From positions 54,771 to 118,770 of the forward strand of contig QCDC01000002.1 of NCBI GenBank assembly GCA_003278805.1: a stretch of 64,000 nucleotides of DNA, written 5' to 3'. The translations under genes were made by a program, and so were the position numbers. The notes beneath the pieces were generated by a model. That model was not told where the DNA came from. It did no database searches and worked only from the letters and a program-made list of their open reading frames with translations. Numbering within the stretch: the stretch's first letter is position 1; each line of letters begins with the position of its first letter. Below are positions 16,900 to 24,574 of the stretch, one piece after another. Origin of the DNA: Pelagibacteraceae bacterium AG-349-L17. GTDB lineage: Bacteria > Pseudomonadota > Alphaproteobacteria > Pelagibacterales > Pelagibacteraceae.

Positions 16900-19001
16900 A
16901 AATAGCAACAATACTTCCGTATAAAGAAAATTATACTATATCTAAAGCACAAGCAGCAGCAATATGGGTCTGCGATTTTTTTAAATATTCTAAATACCAA
17001 GATACAAATTATATATTTGGTAATACAAATACAAAAGATTACTTATCAAAAAACTATATAAATATTAATATAAGCAATCTTAAATCTAAACTATCAAGTA
17101 CAACTAAAGAATATTGCAAAAATATAATAGCTAGAATTAAAAATGAAAATTTTGATATTATTGAAATACACAATAGACCATTAATCTTTAATTATTTAAA
17201 AAAAGAAATTAGTTCAAAATATATTTTATATTTCCACAATGATCCATTATCAATGAATGGATCAAAGACATCAAATGAAAGGTTAAATTTACTTATAAGT
17301 TTAGATAAAATAGTATTTGTGAGTAAGTGGGTTCAAGAAAGATTTTTTATAGATTTAGATAAAAAACTTTCAGATAAAACTGAAATTGTTTACCCAAGTA
17401 TTCATAAAATAAACAAACTAAATAAAAAAGATAAAAAAATTACATTTGTTGGTAAACTAAACATATCAAAAGGTTATGATATTTATAAAGATGCAATAAC
17501 TAAAATACTAGATGAATATAAAGAATGGAGAGCTTATTCTATTGGTGACGAGGACAGAAAAAGACCTGTTATCAATCACCAAAATCATAAAGAATTAGGT
17601 TTTCTCAAACATAAAGAAGTTTTGAAATTTTTAAATAAATCTGAAATTGCGGTTGTGCCGTCAAGGTGGGAAGAACCTTTTGGTAGAACTGCGCTAGAAT
17701 CATCATCTAGGGCGTGTGCAACTATTATATCTAATAGAGGCGGTTTGCCTGAAACTACAGATCATTGTATCATTTTAAAAAAATTAAATTCAAAAGAACT
17801 ATATAAAGAAATTAAAAAATTAATTTTAAATCCAAAATTAAGAAAACAAATACAAAGTAATGGCTTTAAGAATATTAAACATCTTGTTCAAAATAATTCT
17901 GAATTTATAGATAGAATTAGAGATAGTTTAATTCAAAATTTTAGCCTTAATTATATAAGAAATAAGTTAAGAATTATAAACATATATAATACTGGACAAA
18001 AAAATTTCCATAGACTTTACAATATTTCATTAGGAAAGAAATTTACAAATGGTTTCATAAGAAATGGACATGATGTTTTGGAAATTAGTGATCGTGATTT
18101 CATTAGACAAAATAGAAATATATTCCAAGCGAAAAATATTGATAAATTTCAAGATTATTTAATTAATACATCAAAAAATTATAACCCTGATTTAATTTTT
18201 TTTGGTCATACACAAAATATATCTCCTGAAACTATTAAAGAATTCAAAAGCTTAAATGAAAAATTAATAATTTCTCAATGGAACGAAGATCCGGTTATGA
18301 AAAGTTTAAATTATTCAAAAAAAAATATAGAAAATATAAATAAATATTCAGAAATAGTAGATCATAATTTTGTGACAACTCATCCAAGTGTTTTAAAAAA
18401 ACAAAAAATTAATATAAAAAATCTTCATTTTTTATTTATTCCAGTTGATAAAAACATTGAATGCTTTGATGTTTCTAAAAAAAACCCAATTAAAGACCTG
18501 TTTTATGCAATGAGTCACGGTGTTAATAGAGCAACTTTAAAAAAAGGAAAAAATGACTCAAGAATACATTTTTTAAATAATCTTATCAAAAAATTAGAAA
18601 ATATTGATTATGATTTTTATGGTTTCCAGAATAAGGAACCAATATGGGGTAACGATTTCTACAAAGCATTAGTTAATTCAAAAATGGGATTAAATTTGAG
18701 CAGGGGTCTTCCTACAAAACATTACTCAAGTAACAGAATTGCATCTTTAATGGGGAACGGATTGCTAACATTCGTTGATAAAAAAACTGAACTAGATGAT
18801 ATGTTTACTAAGAACGAAATAGTAATTTACGAAAACATAAATGATTTAACAAATAAGATTAATTTTTATAAAAAAAATGATAATTTACGACGTAAGATAG
18901 CGTCTGCTGGTCGAAAAAAATATTTTAAATTATTTAATGAACTAAAGACTACAAAATATATTATAGATAAATCGCTTGGTAAGGCCGCTAATCTTTATTG
19001 A
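16896..19001 (+). CDS. two-domain glycosyltransferase (GT4-like plus CgeB-like)
   Basis: This 701-residue protein seems to be two glycosyltransferases in one chain. The N-terminal half (about 1-350) has the GT-B layout of GT4: ITFVGKLNISKGYDIY for the nucleotide-sugar domain and EEPFGRTALESSSRACATIISNRGGLPET with the E-x7-E motif. The C-terminal half (about 365-700) resembles CgeB/GT1-like proteins, with DLIFFGHTQ, GLNLSRGLPTKHYSSNRIASLMGNGLLTFVDK and an 'IASAGRKKYFKLF' tail. No membrane spans are obvious, so it is likely cytoplasmic. Sugars and acceptor are unknown. It overlaps both neighbours by a few bases and is probably part of one transcript for surface-glycan synthesis. Confidence 0.82.
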   Translation: MKIATILPYKENYTISKAQAAAIWVCDFFKYSKYQDTNYIFGNTNTKDYLSKNYININISNLKSKLSSTTKEYCKNIIARIKNENFDIIEIHNRPLIFNYLKKEISSKYILYFHNDPLSMNGSKTSNERLNLLISLDKIVFVSKWVQERFFIDLDKKLSDKTEIVYPSIHKINKLNKKDKKITFVGKLNISKGYDIYKDAITKILDEYKEWRAYSIGDEDRKRPVINHQNHKELGFLKHKEVLKFLNKSEIAVVPSRWEEPFGRTALESSSRACATIISNRGGLPETTDHCIILKKLNSKELYKEIKKLILNPKLRKQIQSNGFKNIKHLVQNNSEFIDRIRDSLIQNFSLNYIRNKLRIINIYNTGQKNFHRLYNISLGKKFTNGFIRNGHDVLEISDRDFIRQNRNIFQAKNIDKFQDYLINTSKNYNPDLIFFGHTQNISPETIKEFKSLNEKLIISQWNEDPVMKSLNYSKKNIENINKYSEIVDHNFVTTHPSVLKKQKINIKNLHFLFIPVDKNIECFDVSKKNPIKDLFYAMSHGVNRATLKKGKNDSRIHFLNNLIKKLENIDYDFYGFQNKEPIWGNDFYKALVNSKMGLNLSRGLPTKHYSSNRIASLMGNGLLTFVDKKTELDDMFTKNEIVIYENINDLTNKINFYKKNDNLRRKIASAGRKKYFKLFNELKTTKYIIDKSLGKAANLY

Positions 19002-19846
19002 TGAAATTCTCTATAGTAGTTCCCACTTTTAACAATCTCAATTATCTTAATTTTTTTTTATCGTCGATTAAAAAAAATTCTTTATATGATCATCAAATAA
19101 TACTACATATTAATGACGGTTCAGATGGCACTCTGAATCTTGCAAAAAAGAATAAATTATTATTTACTTATAGTGAAAATAATATTGGTTTATGCAGTTC
19201 TGTAAATAAAGCTTCTGAGTTAGCTAATTCAAATTATATTCTTTATGCTCATGATGATATGTTTTTTTGTAAAAATTGGGATCTACATTTAGAAAACGAA
19301 ATTAAGAAATTTCCAGATAATTTATTTTATTTAACTGGTACAAATGTGTCTGTTAATAGTGGACTCATAAATTTTGACTGCGGATCAACGCCGGAAAATT
19401 TTAATGAAAAAAAATTTGATGAATTCTGTAATAATGACTTGAGTAAAGATTTACAAGGATCTCATTGGGCACCTCATTTGATACATATAGATTTATGGAA
19501 AAGTATAGGGGGATTTAGTGAGGAATTTAATCCTGGAGATGGCTCAGATCCTGATTTTTGTATGAAGTTGTGGAACAAAAATGTTAGGGTTTTTAAAACA
19601 ATTTCTAAATTTAAGGTTTATCATTTTAGTTCTGTAACAACTCGAAAAGGTATGATTAAATTGAATAATGGAACCAAAAGATTCACACTCAAATATGGCT
19701 TTAATCCAAGATATTTTAGAAAATATTATTTAAAAGGTGATGGTTCTAATTCTTACAATGGTCCTTTAAATAATCCAAAGATGAATTTTGAAATGTTTAT
19801 TGATTACTTTATTAATAAACTTAAATTTATTTATTATAAGATTTAA
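19001..19846 (+). CDS. family 2 glycosyltransferase
   Basis: This GT-A glycosyltransferase has about 281 residues. The start MKFSIVVPTFNNLNYLNFFLSSI is canonical, INDGSDGT is the nucleotide-binding Asp region, and YAHDDMFF supplies the DxD-like motif. 'GSHWAPHLIHIDLWKSIGGFSEEFNPGDGSDPDFCMKLW' matches the 'GGF...D..F' acceptor region. The frame has a TTG at 18998 just before the ATG at 19001. I chose the ATG, which overlaps the previous TGA as TGATG. Donor and acceptor are not predictable. It belongs with the two flanking glycosyltransferases. Confidence 0.88.
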   Translation: MKFSIVVPTFNNLNYLNFFLSSIKKNSLYDHQIILHINDGSDGTLNLAKKNKLLFTYSENNIGLCSSVNKASELANSNYILYAHDDMFFCKNWDLHLENEIKKFPDNLFYLTGTNVSVNSGLINFDCGSTPENFNEKKFDEFCNNDLSKDLQGSHWAPHLIHIDLWKSIGGFSEEFNPGDGSDPDFCMKLWNKNVRVFKTISKFKVYHFSSVTTRKGMIKLNNGTKRFTLKYGFNPRYFRKYYLKGDGSNSYNGPLNNPKMNFEMFIDYFINKLKFIYYKI

Positions 19847-19850
19847 TTCA

Positions 19851-20750
19851 ATGGACAGAATAATAATTGCAAAAATCTCAGAGGGATTAGGTAATCAACT
19901 GTTTATGTATGCAAATGCTTACGCTATTTCAAGAAAATTTGATCTCAATTTATGTATAGATCCATACAGTGGATACTATAAAAATAATATTAGATCATTT
20001 ATGCTAAATAATTTTAATATATCATCTAAAATCGCACCGTCTAAGTGGATATTTTCTAATGATTATATGAATTTAATAAAAAAAATTAAAATTAAATTTG
20101 ATTTATTTAAAAATAAAAAATCTTTTTTATTTGAATCAAAAGACAAAAATAAATTTACAAAATTTTCTTCTATTAATTTAGATAGTTTTAATGATAAAAT
20201 TTATATAGATGGAAACTTTGAGTCAGAAAAATATTTCCTAGATTATAGAAATGATCTTTTAAATCAATTCTCATTTAAAAATGATATGAGTAATAATAAA
20301 TACCTAGATATTATTAGGAACCATAACGTTGTATCGATAAGCATTAGACAAAATCGATATTCTGAAAGAATGAGCAATAAGTTTGACCAACATTCAATTA
20401 CTAAATCTCAAGATTTTGTTGCTAAAACTGTTGATTATATTTATCAATCAATTAAATTTATTAAATCAAAAGTACATAACCCTAAATTTCTTTTATGGAG
20501 CAATGATTTTGCAGGTCTTGAAAAATATTTTCCAACTAATGAATTTTTATATGTAATTAATCAAGAAAATAAAATTTTAAATGATTTTTATTTGTTAACA
20601 CAGTGTAAATATTTCATTGTTGGTCCGTCGACTTTTAGTTGGTGGGGGGCTTGGTTATCTAATAATCAAAGTAAAATATGTATTAGACCTAAAAATATAA
20701 ATCCTTCAAATAACGTTGATTTCTGGCCTGAGTCTTGGATATCAATTTAA
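19851..20750 (+). CDS. GT11-like (alpha-1,2-fucosyltransferase family) glycosyltransferase
   Basis: The family opening is MDRIIIAKISEGLGNQLFMYANAYAISRKF (GLGNQLFxYA). The C-terminal TQCKYFIVGPSTFSWWGAWLS is the GT11 'S(T/S)FSWWGAWL' block, and LLWSNDF matches the 'SDD/SND' region. The usual HxRRGDY motif is replaced by SISIRQNRYSE, so donor use may differ from classical fucosyltransferases. I moved the start from the far upstream in-frame codon to the ATG at 19851, which gives the canonical N-terminus and a 4-base gap to the GT2 gene instead of a long overlap. It is last in the glycosyltransferase run and convergent with the recombinase gene. Confidence 0.82.
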   Translation: MDRIIIAKISEGLGNQLFMYANAYAISRKFDLNLCIDPYSGYYKNNIRSFMLNNFNISSKIAPSKWIFSNDYMNLIKKIKIKFDLFKNKKSFLFESKDKNKFTKFSSINLDSFNDKIYIDGNFESEKYFLDYRNDLLNQFSFKNDMSNNKYLDIIRNHNVVSISIRQNRYSERMSNKFDQHSITKSQDFVAKTVDYIYQSIKFIKSKVHNPKFLLWSNDFAGLEKYFPTNEFLYVINQENKILNDFYLLTQCKYFIVGPSTFSWWGAWLSNNQSKICIRPKNINPSNNVDFWPESWISI

Positions 20751-20762
20751 TTTTTTTTTAAA

Positions 20763-21716
20763 TTAAATCTTTATTTTATTTAGTGCATTATTTTTAAATA
20801 TATTAGCTTCTTTTATATATCTTCTAACCATCTGAGTTGTTTTATGACCTGTCATAGCCATTATGCTTCGCTCATCAGCACCCGATTCAGCAGCTACTGT
20901 TGCAAAACCAGATCTTAAACTATGACCTGCAAAATTTTTGTTTTCGATACCTGCTAATTTTAAATACTCTTTCATTAATAAAACTACAGATTGGTCCGTT
21001 AATCTTTTATCTAATAATGATAAACCTTTAGAAAATCTTCTAAAAATAGGTCCAGACTTAATTTTAGAAATTTCTAACCATTTTTTTAGATTTGTAACAG
21101 GACAATAAATTTCATTATCGAAGTAGGGTAGTCCTTTAGTCATTCCTTCTCCGAATTGGTCAGTTTTTGATCTTTTAATAGTGATTTTTAGACCCTCAGC
21201 AACAAATTCTAAATCCTCATGATTAATTGAAATGAGCTCGGTTCTTCTAAAACCTCCTCCAAAGCCAATTAAGATTATTGATTTATCTCTAAGTTTTTTT
21301 ATTTCCTCAGTTTTTTGTTCATTTATTATATTAATAATTGATCTTAAATGATTGATTAATATAGGTTTTTTACCTTTCTGAATACTACCTTTGACCCTTC
21401 TTATTCCCATTAAATTTTCAACAATGATTGGATGTTTTGTGTCTAGATAATGCCCTTTCAATTTGTGAACCATACTTATTGATACTAATCTTCGTCTTAA
21501 AGTGCTTATTTTTGAGTTTTTAGAGAGATGGGTAAGGTATAAGGAAACTACTTTTGGCTCTGTTGGCAAAGAAACTAATCCATGCTTAGCACAGAAGGTA
21601 CCGAAGTCTTTAAAGTCAGATTTATAAGCCCTTAAAGTATTATTTGCCTTTGAGTTTTTAAGGTTATTTAAAGTTGCCTCATGAAGTAATTTTAGGTCTG
21701 TTGTCAGTTCATTCAT
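20763..21716 (-). CDS. tyrosine recombinase / integrase
   Basis: This 317-residue site-specific recombinase has an N-terminal core-binding SAM-like domain (about 1-110, NTLRAYKSDFKDFGTFC). The catalytic domain has all expected residues: Arg in GGGFRRTELISI (about 158), Lys in ITIKRSKTDQ, HSLRSGFATVAAESGA (HxxR), GHKTTQMVRRY with His and the nucleophilic Tyr. It looks intact. It lies 4 kb from tRNA-Glu with the glycosyltransferases between, and points towards them. It is not obviously XerC/XerD by neighbourhood. Mobility of the neighbouring block is an inference. Confidence 0.9.
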   Translation of the reverse strand: MNELTTDLKLLHEATLNNLKNSKANNTLRAYKSDFKDFGTFCAKHGLVSLPTEPKVVSLYLTHLSKNSKISTLRRRLVSISMVHKLKGHYLDTKHPIIVENLMGIRRVKGSIQKGKKPILINHLRSIINIINEQKTEEIKKLRDKSIILIGFGGGFRRTELISINHEDLEFVAEGLKITIKRSKTDQFGEGMTKGLPYFDNEIYCPVTNLKKWLEISKIKSGPIFRRFSKGLSLLDKRLTDQSVVLLMKEYLKLAGIENKNFAGHSLRSGFATVAAESGADERSIMAMTGHKTTQMVRRYIKEANIFKNNALNKIKI

Positions 21717-21771
21717 ATAGTTACTATTGATAACAATTAATTATCATTAGTAATATATCAAGAGTTTTCTA

Positions 21772-22023
21772 ATGTCAAATAAAATAATTATTATCTTATT
21801 TTGGACAATTAATGGTATTGCGAGCTCAATGATGATGAAATATAACTTGTAGATGGGCATAGATGGAGTAATTGAACCGATGTATTTCTTAATTACATCT
21901 TTTGGTTTTGCAATATTAAGCTTCATTAATTATAGAAAATCTGGAAAAACTCTTGAAACTGTTTATCTTTCAATTTTAACTGTTTTCTTTATAATTTGCT
22001 TCGTTATTTTAAATTTTTATTGA
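21772..22023 (+). pseudogene. small membrane-protein frame interrupted by an in-frame TAG
   Basis: One reading frame runs from ATG 21772 to TGA 22021-22023 with a single TAG at 21850-21852. The first 26 codons (starting MSNKIIIILFWTING) are followed, immediately after the TAG, by ATG 21853 and 56 more codons. These include FLITSFGFAILSFINY and VYLSILTVFFIICFVILNFY, two probable membrane spans. The second half could be a complete 56-residue protein, or the whole could be an 83-codon gene broken by a stop. The terminal TGA overlaps the ATG of the next gene (TGATG), which suggests translational coupling and therefore that the frame is or was real. I recognise no family. Confidence 0.45.
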
Positions 22024-22292
22024 TGAAAGGTACTAAATTTCAATTAAAAGTCTGGAATTACCTAAAAACTATACCAAAAGGGACTGTTAAAACCTATAAA
22101 CAGGTAGCAATAGCTATAAAAAGCCCTAAATCAGCCCGTGCTGTAGCTAATGCATGTGGAAAAAACCCTTATGCCCCCAAAATACCTTGTCATAGAGTAA
22201 TTCGGTCCGATAGAGGTCTTGGTGGATACTCAGGGAAAGGTGGAATTAAGACAAAACTGCGTTTATTGAGATCTGAAAAAGTTGATATTTAG
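22023..22292 (+). CDS. MGMT-family DNA alkyltransferase domain protein, minimal form
   Basis: This 89-residue protein is only the C-terminal DNA-binding/active-site domain of O6-alkylguanine-DNA alkyltransferase (Ogt/MGMT). KGTKFQLKVWNYLKTIPKGTVKTYKQVA is the helix-turn-helix entry, ARAVANACGKNP holds the 'RAVG.A...NP' motif, and PCHRVIRSDRGLGGYSGG-like sequence has the acceptor Cys in IPCHRV. With the nucleophile present it could still transfer alkyl groups, unlike ATL proteins, which have Trp there. Such short forms are common. I used ATG 22023, which overlaps the preceding TGA, instead of an earlier in-frame ATG at 21996. Confidence 0.87.
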   Translation: MKGTKFQLKVWNYLKTIPKGTVKTYKQVAIAIKSPKSARAVANACGKNPYAPKIPCHRVIRSDRGLGGYSGKGGIKTKLRLLRSEKVDI

Positions 22293-22803
22293 TGGCTTTT
22301 TTGGCCTATTTTATAGTCGAAAACACTAGTATAATCAACGTTTTTTCAATATTTAAGCTTATTTTAACATGAATAGTAATATTCACCCTTCAGTTGCACT
22401 ATATATCGGGATATAACAAAATAAAGCACCTCTATGGCCGTTTAAAACATATATTCTATATCTGCATTGCTCTACTTTTCAATGATATCAAAGCTAAATT
22501 TAGTGTCAATTTTTATTGAATTTTTAAAAATTTTTGTTCCCCTTCCCACTTATTATAACAATAATTTTGAATTTTGAGTTTAACCATCTAATAAAACCAT
22601 TGGTATTAAATACTTTTATGTATTATGTTTTATTTTCTTTATGGAGATTGATATTTTTGCCTTTTTCTATTAAACATAATACTAATTTATTTGATAATTT
22701 GTGTTAATTTATCTATATTTATAATAGTAAAAAATATAATAATTACAATAGTTTAATTATATATATTAATGTATTAGATTATATATTAGTAACTATTTAT
22801 TTA
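22293..22803. other. 511-base segment without a recognisable gene
   Basis: No open frame of useful length or tRNA is seen. It holds two short perfect inverted repeats: TGAATA-GTAA-TATTCA at 22370-22385 and TATATC-GG-GATATA at 22402-22415. There is a perfect TATAAT at 22330-22335 on the plus strand, without a well-spaced -35, and a good sigma-70-like promoter on the minus strand (22482-22509). A 15-codon frame (22369-22416) is too short to support. The right half is close to pure AT. In a genome with so little intergenic DNA this length stands out. A small RNA is possible but unproven. Confidence 0.5.
22482..22509 (-). promoter_or_regulatory. sigma-70-like promoter inside the gene-free segment
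   Basis: On the minus strand TTGACA (22509-22504) is separated by 16 bases from TATCAT (22487-22482), one mismatch from the -10 consensus. Transcription would start near 22475 and run through two hairpin-forming palindromes towards the MGMT gene in antisense. No protein-coding gene lies downstream on that strand until the recombinase at 21716. One chance match in AT-rich DNA cannot be excluded. Confidence 0.35.
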
Positions 22804-23658
22804 CTATTTATTAGAACTAGTATGCAAATATCCTCTTCTTGAAATATATAGACCGCTGAGAACAATGATAAATAAACCTAAATAAGTCCAGTTATCTGGT
22901 AATTCATGAAAGAAATAGTAACTAATTAGTATATTGGTAATTATCTCTGTATAGCCCAAAGGAGCTAATTTAGAGGCATCAGCGTATTTCAGAGATAATA
23001 TGAGAAAAAGATGCGCCACAGAGGCTATAAGGCCGATTAAAGCCATTAAAATCCACTGATTTGACGTAGGAGTAACCCAAACTGAGGGCATAAATAGAGA
23101 AATTATTATGGTTCCTATTAAACCCGATAGTAAAAGGGTTAAAAGAGGATTATCAGAGTTGCTGAGCTTCCTCGTGATAATAAGATAAAATCCATAGCAA
23201 ATTCCATTTCCTAAAGCAGCCATGGTAGCTAAATTAAGTTCTATAAAGCCAGGTCTGATTACAATTAAAGTTCCAATAAATCCTAATGATACAGCAGTCC
23301 ACCTCTTCATACCTACTTTCTCATTTAAAAAAAATGGAGATAAGGCTGTAACACAAATTGGAGCTACAAAAGCTAAGGTTAGGGCTTTAGGAAGTGAAAT
23401 TTCCGATATTGCATAAAAGAATAAATAAGTAGAAAAAACAAAAATTAATCCTCTGATTAATTGAAGAGTTGGTTTTTTAGTCCAAACTAATGAATGTCTA
23501 TAAAAGATAAGCATCAGAGATAATGTAAAGACTACAGTAAAAAAATATCTTGCCCACGTTATCTGTAAAACATCCATAGATGAGCTTAAATATTTTGCAA
23601 AAGCATCCATTACAGGAACAATCATCCAAGCAGATGCATTTAAAATTATAGCCTTCAT
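22804..23658 (-). CDS. EamA/DMT family transporter
   Basis: This 284-residue inner-membrane protein has about ten spans and two EamA repeats. Family signatures include the 'QITWARYFFTVVF' helix, 'RGLIFVFSTYLFFYAISEISLPKALTLAFVAPICVTALSPFFLNEKVG', and in the second half 'LKYADASKLAPLGYTEIITNILISYYFFHE', which matches the 'YtElv.a.llg.llf.E' block. DMT transporters export or import metabolites, and the substrate cannot be told. It is last in the minus-strand run from rplM, 16 bases after the AEC transporter gene. Confidence 0.9.
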   Translation of the reverse strand: MKAIILNASAWMIVPVMDAFAKYLSSSMDVLQITWARYFFTVVFTLSLMLIFYRHSLVWTKKPTLQLIRGLIFVFSTYLFFYAISEISLPKALTLAFVAPICVTALSPFFLNEKVGMKRWTAVSLGFIGTLIVIRPGFIELNLATMAALGNGICYGFYLIITRKLSNSDNPLLTLLLSGLIGTIIISLFMPSVWVTPTSNQWILMALIGLIASVAHLFLILSLKYADASKLAPLGYTEIITNILISYYFFHELPDNWTYLGLFIIVLSGLYISRRGYLHTSSNK

Positions 23659-23674
23659 AAAAGAAGGATATCTC

Positions 23675-24574
23675 TTAATAGAAGTATTTTAAAGCAAAGA
23701 ATAATGTAATCGGAATAGTGAATAAGGACATGATTGTAGATACTACAATTGTGCTAGATATATTATCTACAATTTCTTTAGGAGAATACATGTGCGCAAT
23801 CAAATAACACAAAATTGCACTAGGCATACAAGACTGAATTAACAGAACACCAGCTGGTATACCAGATAAGTTAAAAAATTTTATAACAGCAAATCCTATA
23901 ATAGGACCTAATATTACTCTTCCAAAAGAAGTTATTAATGCATCTTTAAAAGAAAATACTTTCATTTGTGTAAGAGCAACACCTAGCGACATAAGGATCA
24001 TTACAATCATTCCATAAGCTAAAAGCATTACAGTATTTAATACAAATTGAGGAAATGGAATTTCAAAATATAAAAAGAGTACTGTTATTAAAATTGCGTA
24101 AAATGATGGACTTTTTAATATTGTTTTAAAATCAAAGGCTCTTTTTGCTAAAAAAATATTTAAAGTAAAGTGGAGTAAAACAATAAGAGATGAAATTGCA
24201 GCTGCTATACCCATTCCTAATTCACCATAGGCAAACAAACAAATCGGAATACCCATATTCCCAGTATTTGGTAAGATAAATGTTGGTAATTCACGAATAT
24301 AATCTTTCTTCATAAGAACAAGAAAAATTAAACCTACAATCCCAAATAATGTTAATAAGATAATTGCGTAACTAAAATATTCACTAAATAACTCAAAAGT
24401 TACCCCACCTGCAGTAATAGCAAAAATAACTAGAGCTGGAGTTCCAAAATTACCAGCGTATGTAGTTATAAATGATGTATCAAAATCGGGATTTTTTTTA
24501 CCCAAATGATATCCAAGACCTACTATTAGGAATACTGGAAATAAAACTTCAAAAAGTTTTAAATAAATTTCCAT
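23675..24574 (-). CDS. AEC family (auxin efflux carrier-like) transporter
   Basis: This 299-residue membrane protein of the AEC/MleP family has about ten spans. It shows the family's 'FLIVGLGYHLGKKNPDFD', 'TYAGNFGTPALVIFAI', 'PNTGNMGIPICLFAYGELGM' (the conserved N-G-x-P crossover) and 'LLIQSCMPSAILCYLIAHMY' segments. Bacterial members transport malate/malonate or other organic acids, but the substrate here is unknown. The start codon at 24574 overlaps the stop of hom by one base, so the two are probably cotranscribed. Confidence 0.9.
   Translation of the reverse strand: MEIYLKLFEVLFPVFLIVGLGYHLGKKNPDFDTSFITTYAGNFGTPALVIFAITAGGVTFELFSEYFSYAIILLTLFGIVGLIFLVLMKKDYIRELPTFILPNTGNMGIPICLFAYGELGMGIAAAISSLIVLLHFTLNIFLAKRAFDFKTILKSPSFYAILITVLFLYFEIPFPQFVLNTVMLLAYGMIVMILMSLGVALTQMKVFSFKDALITSFGRVILGPIIGFAVIKFFNLSGIPAGVLLIQSCMPSAILCYLIAHMYSPKEIVDNISSTIVVSTIMSLFTIPITLFFALKYFY

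Noticed and set aside
22369..22416. 15-codon frame (MNSNIHPSVALYIGI) in the gene-free segment
   Set aside because: Too short and without a ribosome-binding site; it overlaps two palindromes that explain the sequence as well.
22516..22545. AATTTTTAAAAATT palindrome near 22520
   Set aside because: A/T-run palindromes of this kind are expected by chance in DNA this AT-rich.
16610..22803. Search for a repeat of the tRNA-Glu 3' end as an attachment site
   Set aside because: No copy of TTCGATTCCCCTAGGGACC was found by eye between the recombinase and the EamA gene.
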